From: Canna indica
Taxonomy: Eukaryota; Streptophyta; Magnoliopsida; Zingiberales; Cannaceae
Direction: 5' to 3'
DNA: 64,000 nucleotides
NCBI GenBank assembly: GCA_034359265.1
Contig: CP136891.1
Span: 64,394,001 to 64,458,000 of the forward strand
The translations under genes were made by a program, and so were the position numbers. Below, in pieces: positions 21,791-31,187 of the stretch. The notes beneath the pieces were generated by a model. That model made no database searches. It was given only the letters and a program-made list of their open reading frames with translations, and had not been told where the DNA came from. The stretch's first letter is position 1. Each line of letters opens with the position of its first letter.

Positions 21791-22201
21791 ATGATTCTAG
21801 ATAATCTCAAAGGCTTAATGACTATCCACCATGATACGGCGCCAAAAACAAGGAAGGATATTACTACTGCTCAATACTGGGCAGTACTCAGTGGTGCGAA
21901 CGGCCTTGAAGACCTGAAACGCTTAACGGGTGACCTTCTGTTCAAATATCCAAGTACGATAGATGAAAGTCACCAATGGGCACGAGAAGCTTATGAAATC
22001 CACAAGGCCCAAACGATGAGAGCGATCGAAGAAGTTGGCAAGCTACTTGCAATGGCTTATCTCCAGAAAGCTAGATTAGAGCAAGCAGCAATAAAGGATA
22101 ACTGGGCATCAGATGCTCTTGGACCAGTAGAGCATCACATCAAAAACCTGGTCCAGTGTCACAAGTCACTTTGCAATAGTAGACAAAGCAACATATACTA
22201 G
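21791..22201 (+). CDS. Type A ORF4, intact frame
   Basis: Open frame of 136 aa starting 76 bp after the polyprotein stop, the best copy of this gene. It is predicted helical, with Trp-Ala and Leu-rich stretches and a Cys-containing C-terminus ending SRQSNIY. There is no signal peptide, membrane segment or metal motif. It sits between RNase H and P1 in every copy. Its start is favoured by conservation of the frame from this Met in three copies. Function unknown. It may have been translated from a subgenomic or spliced RNA, which cannot be judged here. Confidence 0.6.
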   Translation: MILDNLKGLMTIHHDTAPKTRKDITTAQYWAVLSGANGLEDLKRLTGDLLFKYPSTIDESHQWAREAYEIHKAQTMRAIEEVGKLLAMAYLQKARLEQAAIKDNWASDALGPVEHHIKNLVQCHKSLCNSRQSNIY

Positions 22202-22660
22202 GCAAAGAGATAAGAACCAACAAGCACCAGGAGACCGTGAAGGACAATAATTGAGCCTGTGAGTTGTAAAGCTAGTAACGTCTTAGTCTATGAGCTGTAA
22301 ACATAGGACAATAATTGTGTGAAGTCCTATCAAGTTAGCTGTAAAGGAAGAATCTTACTGTGGATAGCCAGTAATCCAGTGGACGATGGGGCCCAATGAG
22401 CACCCGCACTGCATTATTGAGCTTCCTCGAGAAGCTTCCTCCTACCTATATAAGGCATTTAGTTCGAAGTTGCAGGACACACTCGAGACCCGAGCAGTTC
22501 TACTCTCCATATTGTAACCATTTCCAACTACTTTAATCAAGTTAAGCTTTCCATTTTCTCATTCCAACTCAGCGTTCATTGTAGCCCGTAGTTGTTTTGA
22601 GAAGACGATCCCGCGATTCCGCGTTTCTTTCCTGTCTCTTTCCTGGTATCAGAGCCAAGT
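22202..22660 (+). promoter_or_regulatory. Type A 3' region, promoter P1 and PBS
   Basis: Complete type A intergenic region. It has CAATAATTG at 22,245-22,253 and 22,309-22,317, the GGGGCCCAATGAG box (from about 22,387), a TATATAAG TATA box (22,447-22,454), a pyrimidine-rich leader start and the PBS TGGTATCAGAGCC (22,644-22,656). About 30 bp of unplaced sequence then leads into a minus-strand capsid/protease fragment. Confidence 0.7.
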
Positions 22661-22686
22661 ATCAATACAATTTTATACAGCAGAAT

Positions 22687-24285
22687 GTAGAGTCTATTCA
22701 AGACCCTTCTTCCCCTCTTTAGGTCAGGAACTACTGAGTGAAGAATCTCTTCTTCTTCTGACAATTTATTCACAGTTTCCCTGAAGAATAACCCTGTTTG
22801 TGTTTTGCTGGTGGTGGCTTCTTCAGTAACTAGGGATTTTCCTTTTGCAATCTTCCTTTCTAGATCTTCTGTCTGATCTAGTCTTAACCCATCAAATTTT
22901 TCTCCAAGATCCTCTAAATCTTGGCTTAGACGTAGTTCATCTATTTCATCTTTTAACCTCTGGTTTTCCGCCAGAAGGTATTTGGTATACTCCAATAGTT
23001 CTCTTATCAGAGCATCTTTGTCATCATAGGGCGTAAAGTTTGCCTTCTTGATGATGATTTTCCTGCCCAAGCAAAATCTGGAGCACATTGGGCATACTGT
23101 TATCCGACAATTTCTGCAGTGAGCTCTCATTTTAGGGTTCGTGGGTTCTTTGCAATAAGTGCATTTCTCACAGCCTTTTGTTATTTCAATCTGATTGTCT
23201 TCCCATTTGTGAATGCATTCCGTCATTTCTTTGGGAAGTTTAACTTGTGATCTCCATACAAGTGGTTTTGGCTCATCAGATTCTGATTTTTCTTCAGATA
23301 TTATAACCATGGCTGTCTCATAAGGTAGATCATTGAGTTCAGTCGTAATTGAGTGCGCCATTCCCACTTCTCCTTCCGAAAATGAGCATATAGCATCGCT
23401 ATTCGGCTCATTCTGCTCGACAGAGACAACATCCCAGTTGTCTGATACGTCCAGATTTTCCACTATCGCTGCTCTGGCTATATTCCCTTGTTTTCTGCGA
23501 CAGTCGCGAGCAAAGTGTCCTTCTTCTCCGCAGATGAAGCACTTGCAGCGTCTCACCTTATCAGCATATTTTCTCTTAAATACCCTAACATGGGTATCAT
23601 GAGGCTTTCCTCTATAAGTCTTAGCTTTTCTAAGACCATACTTCTTTTCCTTTTTATAATATCCAGGGATTGGGATTTTGTTGCAGATTGTAAGGTCCTT
23701 CAAGCTTCTCCGAAAAGCTGCCCTCTTGCATTGTTCTTCAATATATTGATAAGTAAAATGAATTCTGGGAAACACCCCTAGGTTGTTTCCTGGGTGTTTT
23801 TCAGCAAAAGCTGCTTCGATTTCTCTGCCAATAATTGGTGGCATTTTTCTGAAAAATTTCTCAGAAAATTCAGGGGAGACATACATCCTCCCTGACTTGG
23901 CTGCAAGGACCTTGTAGTCATTAATATACTCAAAAAGGTCTTTGATGTTGGTGCATGATAGCCTTTCAAGGTCATTGTATGCTCTGGCCTGTTCCTCCGT
24001 TGATCCTGTGACCGGATCCTCTAACAAAAACATTCTTCTTATTTGAGATATCACGTTCTGGGGGTCGTCGGCTATGTTCGTAAGTTCCTCGTATTCATTC
24101 GGGAACGTCATCCTCCATTGTATCCAAGTTTTCTTTTCAGTTTCTCCAAGAAGGTTCTCAATGTAACAGATTTTGGACTTGTTCTCTGTCCAGTTTCTCT
24201 CGTTTACCATGTTTAGGGTGATTGACTCCCATCTTGCTATAACGTCACTGTATAGTCTGACGTTTTCTGGGAGAACTAGTAACAC
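22687..24285 (-). pseudogene. Type A capsid to start of protease (copy 4)
   Basis: The longest uninterrupted capsid frame in the window: 22,576-24,285 is open, but its last part (22,576-22,686) is foreign P1 sequence. It has the capsid core (about 24,280-23,740), the CCHC knuckle (about 23,497-23,549), the acidic stretch, the second Cys-rich segment (about 23,180-23,060) and the Glu/Leu coiled-coil-like part. It stops at the start of the protease, before the DTG. The frame is continuous with the movement-protein part upstream except for one TAA at about 24,291. Confidence 0.85.
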
Positions 24286-25802
24286 ACTTTAGTTTACTTG
24301 TGCTGATGGCAAATTATACCTTTCATCGTGTTGTTTAGAGTATCCTCCCTTTACGTTCTTCAGTCTTGACTGGATGGTTGGGACATTTATTGCTGACGAT
24401 TGTCTAGTCCCTGGAGGGTACATTGCAGGACCCATTATTGGTTCTATGGGTCTTGTGAGCGAGGACTCAGCTGTGGAGAATGCTGCCTCTGTTGTGTTTA
24501 TGCTTTTGGTCAGCTGCTTGATCATTGGATACTCCATTTCAGCAGCATAAACTGTTTCAAAATGGGATGGGTGGTTTTCCTTTTCCTCCCCTCCCCTGTT
24601 AAAAAGAATTGGGTCTGGCCCAATTTCTTCATCATCTTCAGATGTATCCCATTTTGGGGGATTCATCGTCTCATCATCGTAACTGTTGGCTGTTGACGGC
24701 TCTTCTACCTGTAGCTGCATCAGGTGCCTGAGAACTTGAAGATCTTCGTCTTCATCTTCGTCGGATTCCTCTTCTTCCATAGAGTCATCCCACTGGCATG
24801 TCATCATTAGGGCCAGTTCCTGTTCTAATGTTTCATCCTCGGAATTCTCAGCTTCAGCTCTTACCATATCTGATGTTGTGGTGTAGTCTGAAAATTGGAC
24901 GGCAAGTGTTCCATCTGTCAGTGACCTTATCCTAGCAGTTTGTGGATTATGTTGTGCCGTTAATACTGCAGGTCTGATTTTCCACTGCCTCCCTTGTAGG
25001 CTGGCAGTAGTTCTGACTTGACCAGGAATTGCTCGAATTCCTCTGCTGGCCAGATGGTCGGCAACGTGTTGCACGTTATACCGAAAGTTGGTATGGCTGC
25101 TATTTGACAGTCTTCCAATGAGTGATCGGGATAATAAGAGGTTGCTTTCACCTCCTTGTCATCCCTGGTAGCCATGTGTCTGAAGCACTAATTGAATGTG
25201 CTCCCTAAAGTCATGGATGTTGATTGTCATATCAAGTGCTGTGTATGCTAACTGAGTGCCAGTAGTTAGGTCTATCTCCATAGAGCTGATCACAGCTCTA
25301 TCATCCATCCATCTAGTATCTCTTAATAATACTAGGGCGTTCACGCCTGCACTCCTTCTATGCAGGGTGTGCAATCAGATCATAACCATGACAATATGCA
25401 AGTGTTGTAGGCCTTCTTGCACTAGCAGGTTATAACTCTGGTCAGTTATAAAAGGAAGCTCGACTTGGGCTCCTTCTGCAACAAGGATTCTCTCATCCGA
25501 GTAATGTTAATATACCCTGTGTTGTCTCTCGGACCAACCTGCTTGGTAAAGTGTTTCCGCAGATACCTGTTGGGCTCTTTGATACTGAGATACTGTCAGT
25601 TCAGCCTCAGGATTTAGTTGTGATTCTAGACTTCTTCTAAAGTTGTTTCTGCCTCCGTTGGGCAGTCTCCTTTGTGCCTCGTGGTGAAGTCGACTTCTCA
25701 GTCGGTAACCACGGATTTGGTCATCAATTGTGGGCTGTAAGTTGGACTCCCTTCCAGAAATTGAAGATCTTGGTAGTACTTCGGTCCTTGTTGTAGAAGT
25801 TA
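24286..25802 (-). pseudogene. Type A movement protein and acidic linker (copy 4)
   Basis: Follows ORF2 with an ATGA-type overlap; here the start codon itself is degraded (ATAACT). The 30K core lies at about 25,430-24,990. Near 25,500 and 25,375 the frame holds stops (TAA and TGA), and from 25,074 it is open to 24,289. The Glu/Asp-rich linker with WDD motifs connects to the capsid. This copy proves that ORF2, movement protein and capsid are contiguous in type A. Confidence 0.8.
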
Positions 25803-26198
25803 TTTTGCTTTTTCTTTTTCGATATTGAAAATTTCCTTAGGGTTTCTGAATACAAAGAGTTTCCCTTGTGCCTTTGGGATCATTGGGGCTGATGGTTCTC
25901 CTAAATTGAGTTTCTGTAGATCCTTTTGTAGGCTTTCAATTGAACTAGCAAGTTCCTCTTGGTCTGTTGGCTTTGCTGCCTTCAAGGCTTTGACTTCTTG
26001 TTTTAAGATTTCGAGATCTTCCTTGATCTTGACTGTTAGTTGAATCAGAGTATTCACCTGTTTAAACAATGTTTGTGATAGCTTTTGTGTGACCTCAACT
26101 GGTTTAACAAATCCTTTGGCCGGTTGGCCAAGACATTCAGTGACCTTTAAAGCTTCTATGTATGTTGAACTGGCTGCTGTAAGGCGCTAGTCGCTCAT
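25800..26198 (-). pseudogene. Type A ORF2, full length
   Basis: 133 codons from the ATG at 26,198 to the stop at 25,800-25,802. The fourth codon is TAG, so this copy is dead at its start; the rest is open. The N-terminal third has the pattern of badnavirus ORF2-like proteins (a short Tyr-Ile-Glu-Ala-Leu stretch and a Gly-Phe-Val element). The middle is a Leu/Ile/Val heptad region and the end is Lys/Glu-rich. It is the only copy with both ends. A virion-associated role is inferred from relatives. Confidence 0.6.
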
Positions 26199-26461
26199 GA
26201 AATGACTCTTAATAGCTTAAGTCTGTATTAAACTGGTTGCTGTTTGAATGAGTTAAATCAAGATTGTAACCTAGGTGTCTTCTTAAGGTTTCGAAGTTAC
26301 GGGAAATCTTTCCTCTTCCTTGAGTACTTTTTCCCTTCCTTTATCTACTACCTTAAGTACACGTCTCCTAAGTTCAATCTAAATTTAAAACAAATAGAAC
26401 AGCATGAGCTTAACACAAGCTTGAAATAGTAAGAGTACCTGAAAATCTAGCTCTGATACCA
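26199..26461 (-). promoter_or_regulatory. Type A leader and primer-binding site
   Basis: About 0.25 kb between the PBS (TGGTATCAGAGC on the minus strand, 26,450-26,461) and the ORF2 ATG. It carries the shared element GGAGACGTGTACTTAAGG (about 26,350-26,369), a GATAAAGGAAGGGAAAAAGTACTC stretch split around GTAC, and AAGACACC (about 26,276). This is the type A version of the element seen in types B, B2 and C. Confidence 0.65.
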
Positions 26462-26885
26462 GGAAAGAGACGCGGAATCGCGGGATCGTCTTCTCAAAAC
26501 AACTACGGGCTACAATGAACGCTGAGTTGGAATGAGAAAATGGAAAGCTTAACTTGAGTAGGAAATGGTTACAATATGGAGAGTAGAACTCCTCGGGTCT
26601 CGAGTGTGTCCTGCAACTCCGAACTAAATGCCTTATATAGGCAGGAGGAAGCTTCTCGAGGAAGCTCAATAATGCAGTGCGGGTGCTCATTGGGCCCCAT
26701 CGTCCACTAGATTACTGGTTATCCACAGTAAGATTCTTCCTTTACAGCTAACTTGATAGGACTTCACACAATTATTGTCCTATCTTTACAACTCATATAC
26801 TATGACGTTACTAGCTTTACAACTCACATGCTCAATTATTGTCCTTCACGGTCTCCTGGTGCTTGTTGGTTCTTATCTCTTTGCC
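26462..26885 (-). promoter_or_regulatory. Promoter P1 and 3' region, minus copy
   Basis: Minus-strand P1 with the TATATAAG TATA box at 26,633-26,640, the shared GGGCCC box (near 26,690-26,705) and CAATTATTG palindromes upstream (about 26,770 and 26,833). It is contiguous with the leader, ORF2 and polyprotein to the left and with the end of ORF4 to the right, which fixes the circular type A map. Confidence 0.7.
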
Positions 26886-27038
26886 TAGTATATGTTGCTT
26901 TGTCTACTATTGCAAAGTGACTTGTGACACTGGACCAGGTTTTTGATGTGATGCTCTACTGGTCCAAGAGCATCTGATGCCCAGTTATCCTTTGTTGTTG
27001 CTTGCTCTAATCTAGCTTTCTGGAGATAAGCCATTGCA
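26886..27038 (-). pseudogene. Type A ORF4, 3' fragment
   Basis: The last 0.15 kb of ORF4, cut at 27,038, where type C leader sequence in the opposite orientation begins. The C-terminal frame matches that of 21,791-22,201. Confidence 0.6.
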
Positions 27039-27126
27039 AGTACTCGAGAGGAGGAAAGAAGTACCTTTACGTTCGTAATTTCGAGAAGGCACCCAAGTGA
27101 AAGATTGAAGAGCTCTAAAGGTTCGA
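27039..27126 (+). promoter_or_regulatory. Type C leader, 3' part
   Basis: It retains GTACTCGAGAGGAGGAAAG and GAGAAGGCACCC of the shared leader element. The PBS and promoter that would precede it are not present here. The equivalent complete leader is at 18,042-18,285. Confidence 0.5.
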
Positions 27127-27230
27127 TTGAGGAAACGACTGAGATTCAGCCTAGAGACTGCAAAAGGAAGAATTTCTTTGAAAGATCTAGAAGAAATTAA
27201 ATCGGAGCGCGTCTATCTACTTCGAAATAC

Positions 27231-28049
27231 ATGGAGATGGAGAGGAAGGCAGAAGCAGCAGACGGACTCTCTACAAGTCTCGCATGGGATGATTTCTACG
27301 ATGACCTCGACGAGGACATGCAGGTCATCTTGCAACTTGGAAGGATCGACTCGGAGCAGCCAGACTGCTCCTATTCCGATGAAAGAAGATCTAGGAGGGA
27401 TTCAGCCCTCATGGCGGTATGCAGCTGGGATGACGACTACGAGCTGAACGCAGAGGACGACCCAGGAGTCGTCGAAAATATCATGACGCTCGGGATGACT
27501 CTCCGAGCCGAGCGCGAGGACTTACCTCCTCGGTGGGACGACTACGATGATGATGACAAGATCATCCTGGACTGGGGTCAAAATTTTAAAAATTCAAGAC
27601 TAGATTCTGACCATCCCACGACCGTAGAAGACAACCGGGGTCAAAATTTTAAAAATTCAAGACCAGATTCTGACCATCCCATGACCGTAGAAGACAACCG
27701 GGGCCAAAATTTTGATAATTTATGTTCTAAGGATGACGACCGCCCCGAGGAAGACGAAAACATGGTGACTCTGTTACCCGCCATGATCATCCACGAGCAG
27801 CCGGAGTGCTCGTACGCGAAGGACGAGGCTATCCTTCGCACTCACCTGTGTCTGCCCCTGATATGGGAGGACACCTATTCAAGTAAAGAATGGGTCGAAC
27901 CATTCTTTTTCAAAGAAGGTGAGGGGAGTTCTGGGAAAAATTTTGAAATTCCTATCCCAAAATCGGAAAATTGGCTGGATCAAGAAGCCCTAGGGAAGGG
28001 AAAATACCCAGCCAGGCAGATTCCAACTGTATATGACCCAGGAGGATGA
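27231..28049 (+). CDS. Type C protein, resembling the type A polyprotein tail
   Basis: Uninterrupted frame of 272 codons, very rich in Asp and Glu, with several Trp-Asp-Asp motifs. A 63-bp (21-codon) unit beginning RGQNF or WGQNF occurs about 2.5 times (27,576-27,725). Its end repeats the order seen at the end of the type A polyprotein: EQPECSYA, a Trp-Val-Glu-Pro-Phe-Phe motif and a Trp-Leu-Asp...GKYPA end. It lacks RNase H, RT and a zinc knuckle. An overlapping frame at 27,127-27,447 is open but looks incidental. I infer it is a free-standing version of the tail. The function is unknown, and its intact state suggests a late insertion. Confidence 0.6.
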   Translation: MEMERKAEAADGLSTSLAWDDFYDDLDEDMQVILQLGRIDSEQPDCSYSDERRSRRDSALMAVCSWDDDYELNAEDDPGVVENIMTLGMTLRAEREDLPPRWDDYDDDDKIILDWGQNFKNSRLDSDHPTTVEDNRGQNFKNSRPDSDHPMTVEDNRGQNFDNLCSKDDDRPEEDENMVTLLPAMIIHEQPECSYAKDEAILRTHLCLPLIWEDTYSSKEWVEPFFFKEGEGSSGKNFEIPIPKSENWLDQEALGKGKYPARQIPTVYDPGG

Positions 28050-28714
28050 ATCTGCCCACGAAAGGAGCGGATGAACGTCCGGGAGATTTCCCATCCCAGA
28101 CTAATTTGAAAAATTAAAACGGCTTCAAGAGCGGAAGTGGTAAAACCGCCGAAACAAATTACCACAGTTATCCTGTAAATTAATTTTGCTTTTGCAGGTT
28201 TGCTACAATTTGGTGCAAGGAAGCACGCTGACGAAGCCTCCATTATTAGAAGGTCCCCACCATCACATGGGCACCTTTAGCTTTGCACTATTTATTATTC
28301 TATGTGTCGGGTAATAATTGTACGACTACCCGACGTGTCTTATAAGACGGGCAATTATTGTACTTAAAGTCTGTCCCGTCTATGTCAAGGTCACTTCCCA
28401 CTTGTGGAAAGCCATCACTTAGTGGACGATGGGGCCCAATGAGCACCCGCACTAAGGATGAGCTTCCTTCGCAAGGAAGCAACCTTTAATCTATAAATAG
28501 AGTCTTAGTATGAAGGTGCAGAACAGACTTGAGAGCCAAGTAGTTCTACTCTTCTGTCAGTGTAATCCTTCCACCGTTTCAATATATTTTCCTCCATCCT
28601 ATTTTGAAAATATATTTCCACTCCTGCTCTTTCGACTCAGTGCTCTTAGTAGCCCGTAGTCGAATTGAGCGACGCGTGTATTTTCCCATTCCCCCTTATG
28701 GTATCAGAGCTAGA
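28050..28714 (+). promoter_or_regulatory. Type C 3' region, promoter P2 and PBS
   Basis: After the type C stop come a conserved segment with GCGGAAGTGG and ACAAATTACCACAG (about 28,127-28,170), the CATCACATGGGC motif (about 28,262), CAATTATTG (28,352-28,360) and the GTGGACGATGGGGCCCAATG box (from about 28,421). A GCTTCCTTCGCAAGGAAGC repeat, a TATAAATA TATA box (28,492-28,499) and the PBS TGGTATCAGAGC (28,699-28,710) follow. Type C sequence and P2 are thus one piece. Confidence 0.65.
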
Positions 28715-28749
28715 TTAACGAAGGATTACAATGACAGAACGGTCGAAAC

Positions 28750-28806
28750 TCTTTGTATTCAGAAACCCTAAGGAAATTTTCAATATCGAAAAAGAAAAAG
28801 CAAAAT
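28750..28806 (+). pseudogene. Type A ORF2, last codons
   Basis: The last 19 codons of ORF2, joined to the P2 leader at about 28,750. The ATGA overlap with the next ORF (28,804-28,807) is intact, the clearest example of this coupling in the window. Confidence 0.55.
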
Positions 28807-30064
28807 GACTTCTACAACAAGGACCGAAGTACTACCAAGACCTTCAATTTCTGGAAGGGAGTCCAACTTACAGCCCACAATTGATGACCAAATCCGTGGT
28901 TACCGACTGAGAAGTCGACTTCGCCACGAGGCACAAAGGAGACTGCCCAACGGAGGCAGAAACAACTTTAGAAGAAGTCTAGAATCACAACTAAATCCTG
29001 AGGCTGAACTGACAGTATCTCAGTATCAAAGAGCCCAACAAGTACCTGCGGAAACACTTTACCAAGCAGGTTGGTCCGAGAGACAACACAGGGTATATCA
29101 ACATTACTCGAATGAGAGAATCCTGGTTACAGAAGGAGCCCAAGTCGAGCTTCCTTTTATAACTGACCAGAGTTATAACCTGCTAGTGCAAGAAGGCATA
29201 CAACACTTGTATATTGGCATGGTTATGATCCGATTGCACACCCTGCATAGAAGGAGTGCAGGCGTGAACGCCCTAGTATTATTAAGAGATACTAGATGGA
29301 TGGATGATAGAGCTGTGATCAGCTCTATGGAGATAGACCTAACTACTGGCACTCAGTTAGCATACACAGCACCTGATATGACAATCAGCATCCATGACTT
29401 TAGGGAGCACATTCAATTAGTGCTTCAGACACATGGCTACCAGGGATGGCAAGGAGGTGAAAGCAACCTCTTATTATCCCGATCACTCATTGGAAGACTG
29501 TCAAATAGCAGCCATACCAACTTTCGGTATAACGTGCAACACGTTGCCGACCATCTAGCCAGCAGAGGAATTCGAGCAATTCCTGGTCAAGTCAGAACTA
29601 CTGCCAGCCTACAAGGGAGGCGGTGGAAAATCAGACCTGCAGTATTAACGACACAACATAATCCACAAACTGCTAGGATAAGGTCACGGACAGATGGAAC
29701 ACTTGCCGTGCAATTTTCAGACTACACCACAACATCAGATATGGTAAGAGCTGAAGCTGAGAATTCCGAGGATGAAACATTAGAACAGGAACTGGCCCTA
29801 ATGATGACATGCCAGTGGGATGACTCTATGGAAGAAGAGGAATCTGACGAAGATCTTCAAGTTCTCAGGCACCTGATGCAGCTACAGGTAGAAGAGCCGT
29901 CAACAGCCAACTATTACGATGATGAGACGATGAATCCCCCAAAATGGGATACATCTGAAGATGATGAAGAAATTGGGTCAGACCCAATTCTTTTTAACAG
30001 GGGAGGGGAGGAAAAGGAAAACCACCCATCCCATTTTGAAACAGTTTATGCTGCTAAAATGGAG
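28805..30064 (+). pseudogene. Type A movement protein and linker (copy 5, best frame)
   Basis: The polyprotein ATG at 28,805 opens a frame that runs without a stop through the Arg-rich N-terminus, the 30K movement-protein core (about 29,120-29,620) and the acidic linker to 30,064. There it is joined to an inverted leader; the frame happens to continue to 30,211 but the extra residues are not viral coding sequence. A 12-bp deletion in the Asp/Glu run (about 29,845) is in frame. This is the only undamaged movement-protein frame in the window; the capsid that should follow is absent. Confidence 0.8.
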
Positions 30065-30065
30065 A

Positions 30066-30270
30066 ATCAAGATTGTAACCTAGGTGCCTTCTTAAGGTTT
30101 CGAAGTTACGGGAAATCTTTCCTCTTCCTTGAGTACTTTTTCCCTTCCTTTATCTACTACCTTAAGTACACGTCTCCTAAGTTCAATCTAAATTTAAAAC
30201 AAATAGAATAGCATGAGCTTAACACAAGCTTGAAATAGTAAGAGTACCTGAAAACCTGGCTCTGATACCA
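30066..30270 (-). promoter_or_regulatory. Type A leader and primer-binding site, second copy
   Basis: Minus-strand leader with the PBS (30,259-30,270) and the shared element (GGAGACGTGTACTTAAGG at about 30,160-30,180, AAGGCACC near 30,085). It is truncated before ORF2 at 30,065. Confidence 0.6.
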
Positions 30271-30713
30271 GGAAAGAAACGGGAATCGCGGGATCGTCTT
30301 CTCAAAACAACTACGGGCTACAATGAACACTGAGTTGGAATGAGAAAATGGAAAGCTTAACTTGATTAAAGTAGTAGGAAATGGTTACAATATGGAGAAT
30401 AGAATTGCTCGGGTCTCGAGTGTGTCCTGCAACTCCGAACTAAATGTCTTATATAGGCAGGAGGAAGCTTCTCGAGGAAGCTCAATAATGCAGTGCGGGT
30501 GCTCATTGGGCCCCATCGTCCATTGGATTACTGGCTATCCACAGTAAGATTCTTCCTTTACAGCTAACTTGATAGGACTTCACACAATTATTGTCCTATC
30601 TTTACAGCTCATAGACTAAGACGTTACTAGCTTTACAACTCACAAGCTCAATTAATGTCCTTCACGGTCTCCTGGTGCTTGTTGGTTCTTATCTCTTTGC
30701 CTAGTATATGTTG
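30271..30713 (-). promoter_or_regulatory. Promoter P1 and 3' region, minus copy
   Basis: TATATAAG TATA box at about 30,448-30,455, the shared GGGCCC box near 30,510, and CAATTATTG near 30,585. A second palindrome is mutated (CAATTAATG near 30,648). It is contiguous with ORF4 and the polyprotein to the right. Confidence 0.65.
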
Positions 30714-31111
30714 CTTTGTCTACTATTGCAAAGTGACTTGTGACATTGGACCAAATTTTTGATGTGATGCTCTACTGGTCCAAGAGCATCTGATGCTCAG
30801 TTATCATTTGTTGCTGCTTGCTCTAATCTAGCTTTCTGGAGATAAGCCATTGCAAGTAGCTTGCCAACTTCTTCGATCGCTCTCATCATTTGGGCCTTGT
30901 GGATTTCATAAGCTTCTCGTGCCCATTGGTGACTTTCATCTATCGTCCTTGGATATTTGAACAGAAGGTCACCCGTTAAGCGTTCCAGGTCTTCAAGGCC
31001 GTTCGCACCACTGAGTACTGCCCAGTATTGAGCAGTAGTAATATCCTTCCTTGTTTTTGGCGCCGTATCATGGTGGATAGTCATTAAGCCTTTGAGATTA
31101 TCTAGAATCAT
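30714..31111 (-). pseudogene. Type A ORF4, interrupted
   Basis: Same start as the 21,791 copy. A TGA or related change near 30,797 ends the frame after 104 codons; the remainder up to about 30,714 is still recognisable. Its spacing from the polyprotein stop (76 bp) equals that of the other copies. Confidence 0.6.
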
Positions 31112-31187
31112 TCTGCAAAATTGAACAAACTATTAATAAGATAACAGTGGAAGTTTAGAGGGTTTCCACTCCCCTTTCATGTCTTCT

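Noticed and set aside
30065..30211. C-terminal extension of the movement-protein frame
   Set aside because: This part is an inverted leader sequence that happens to be open.
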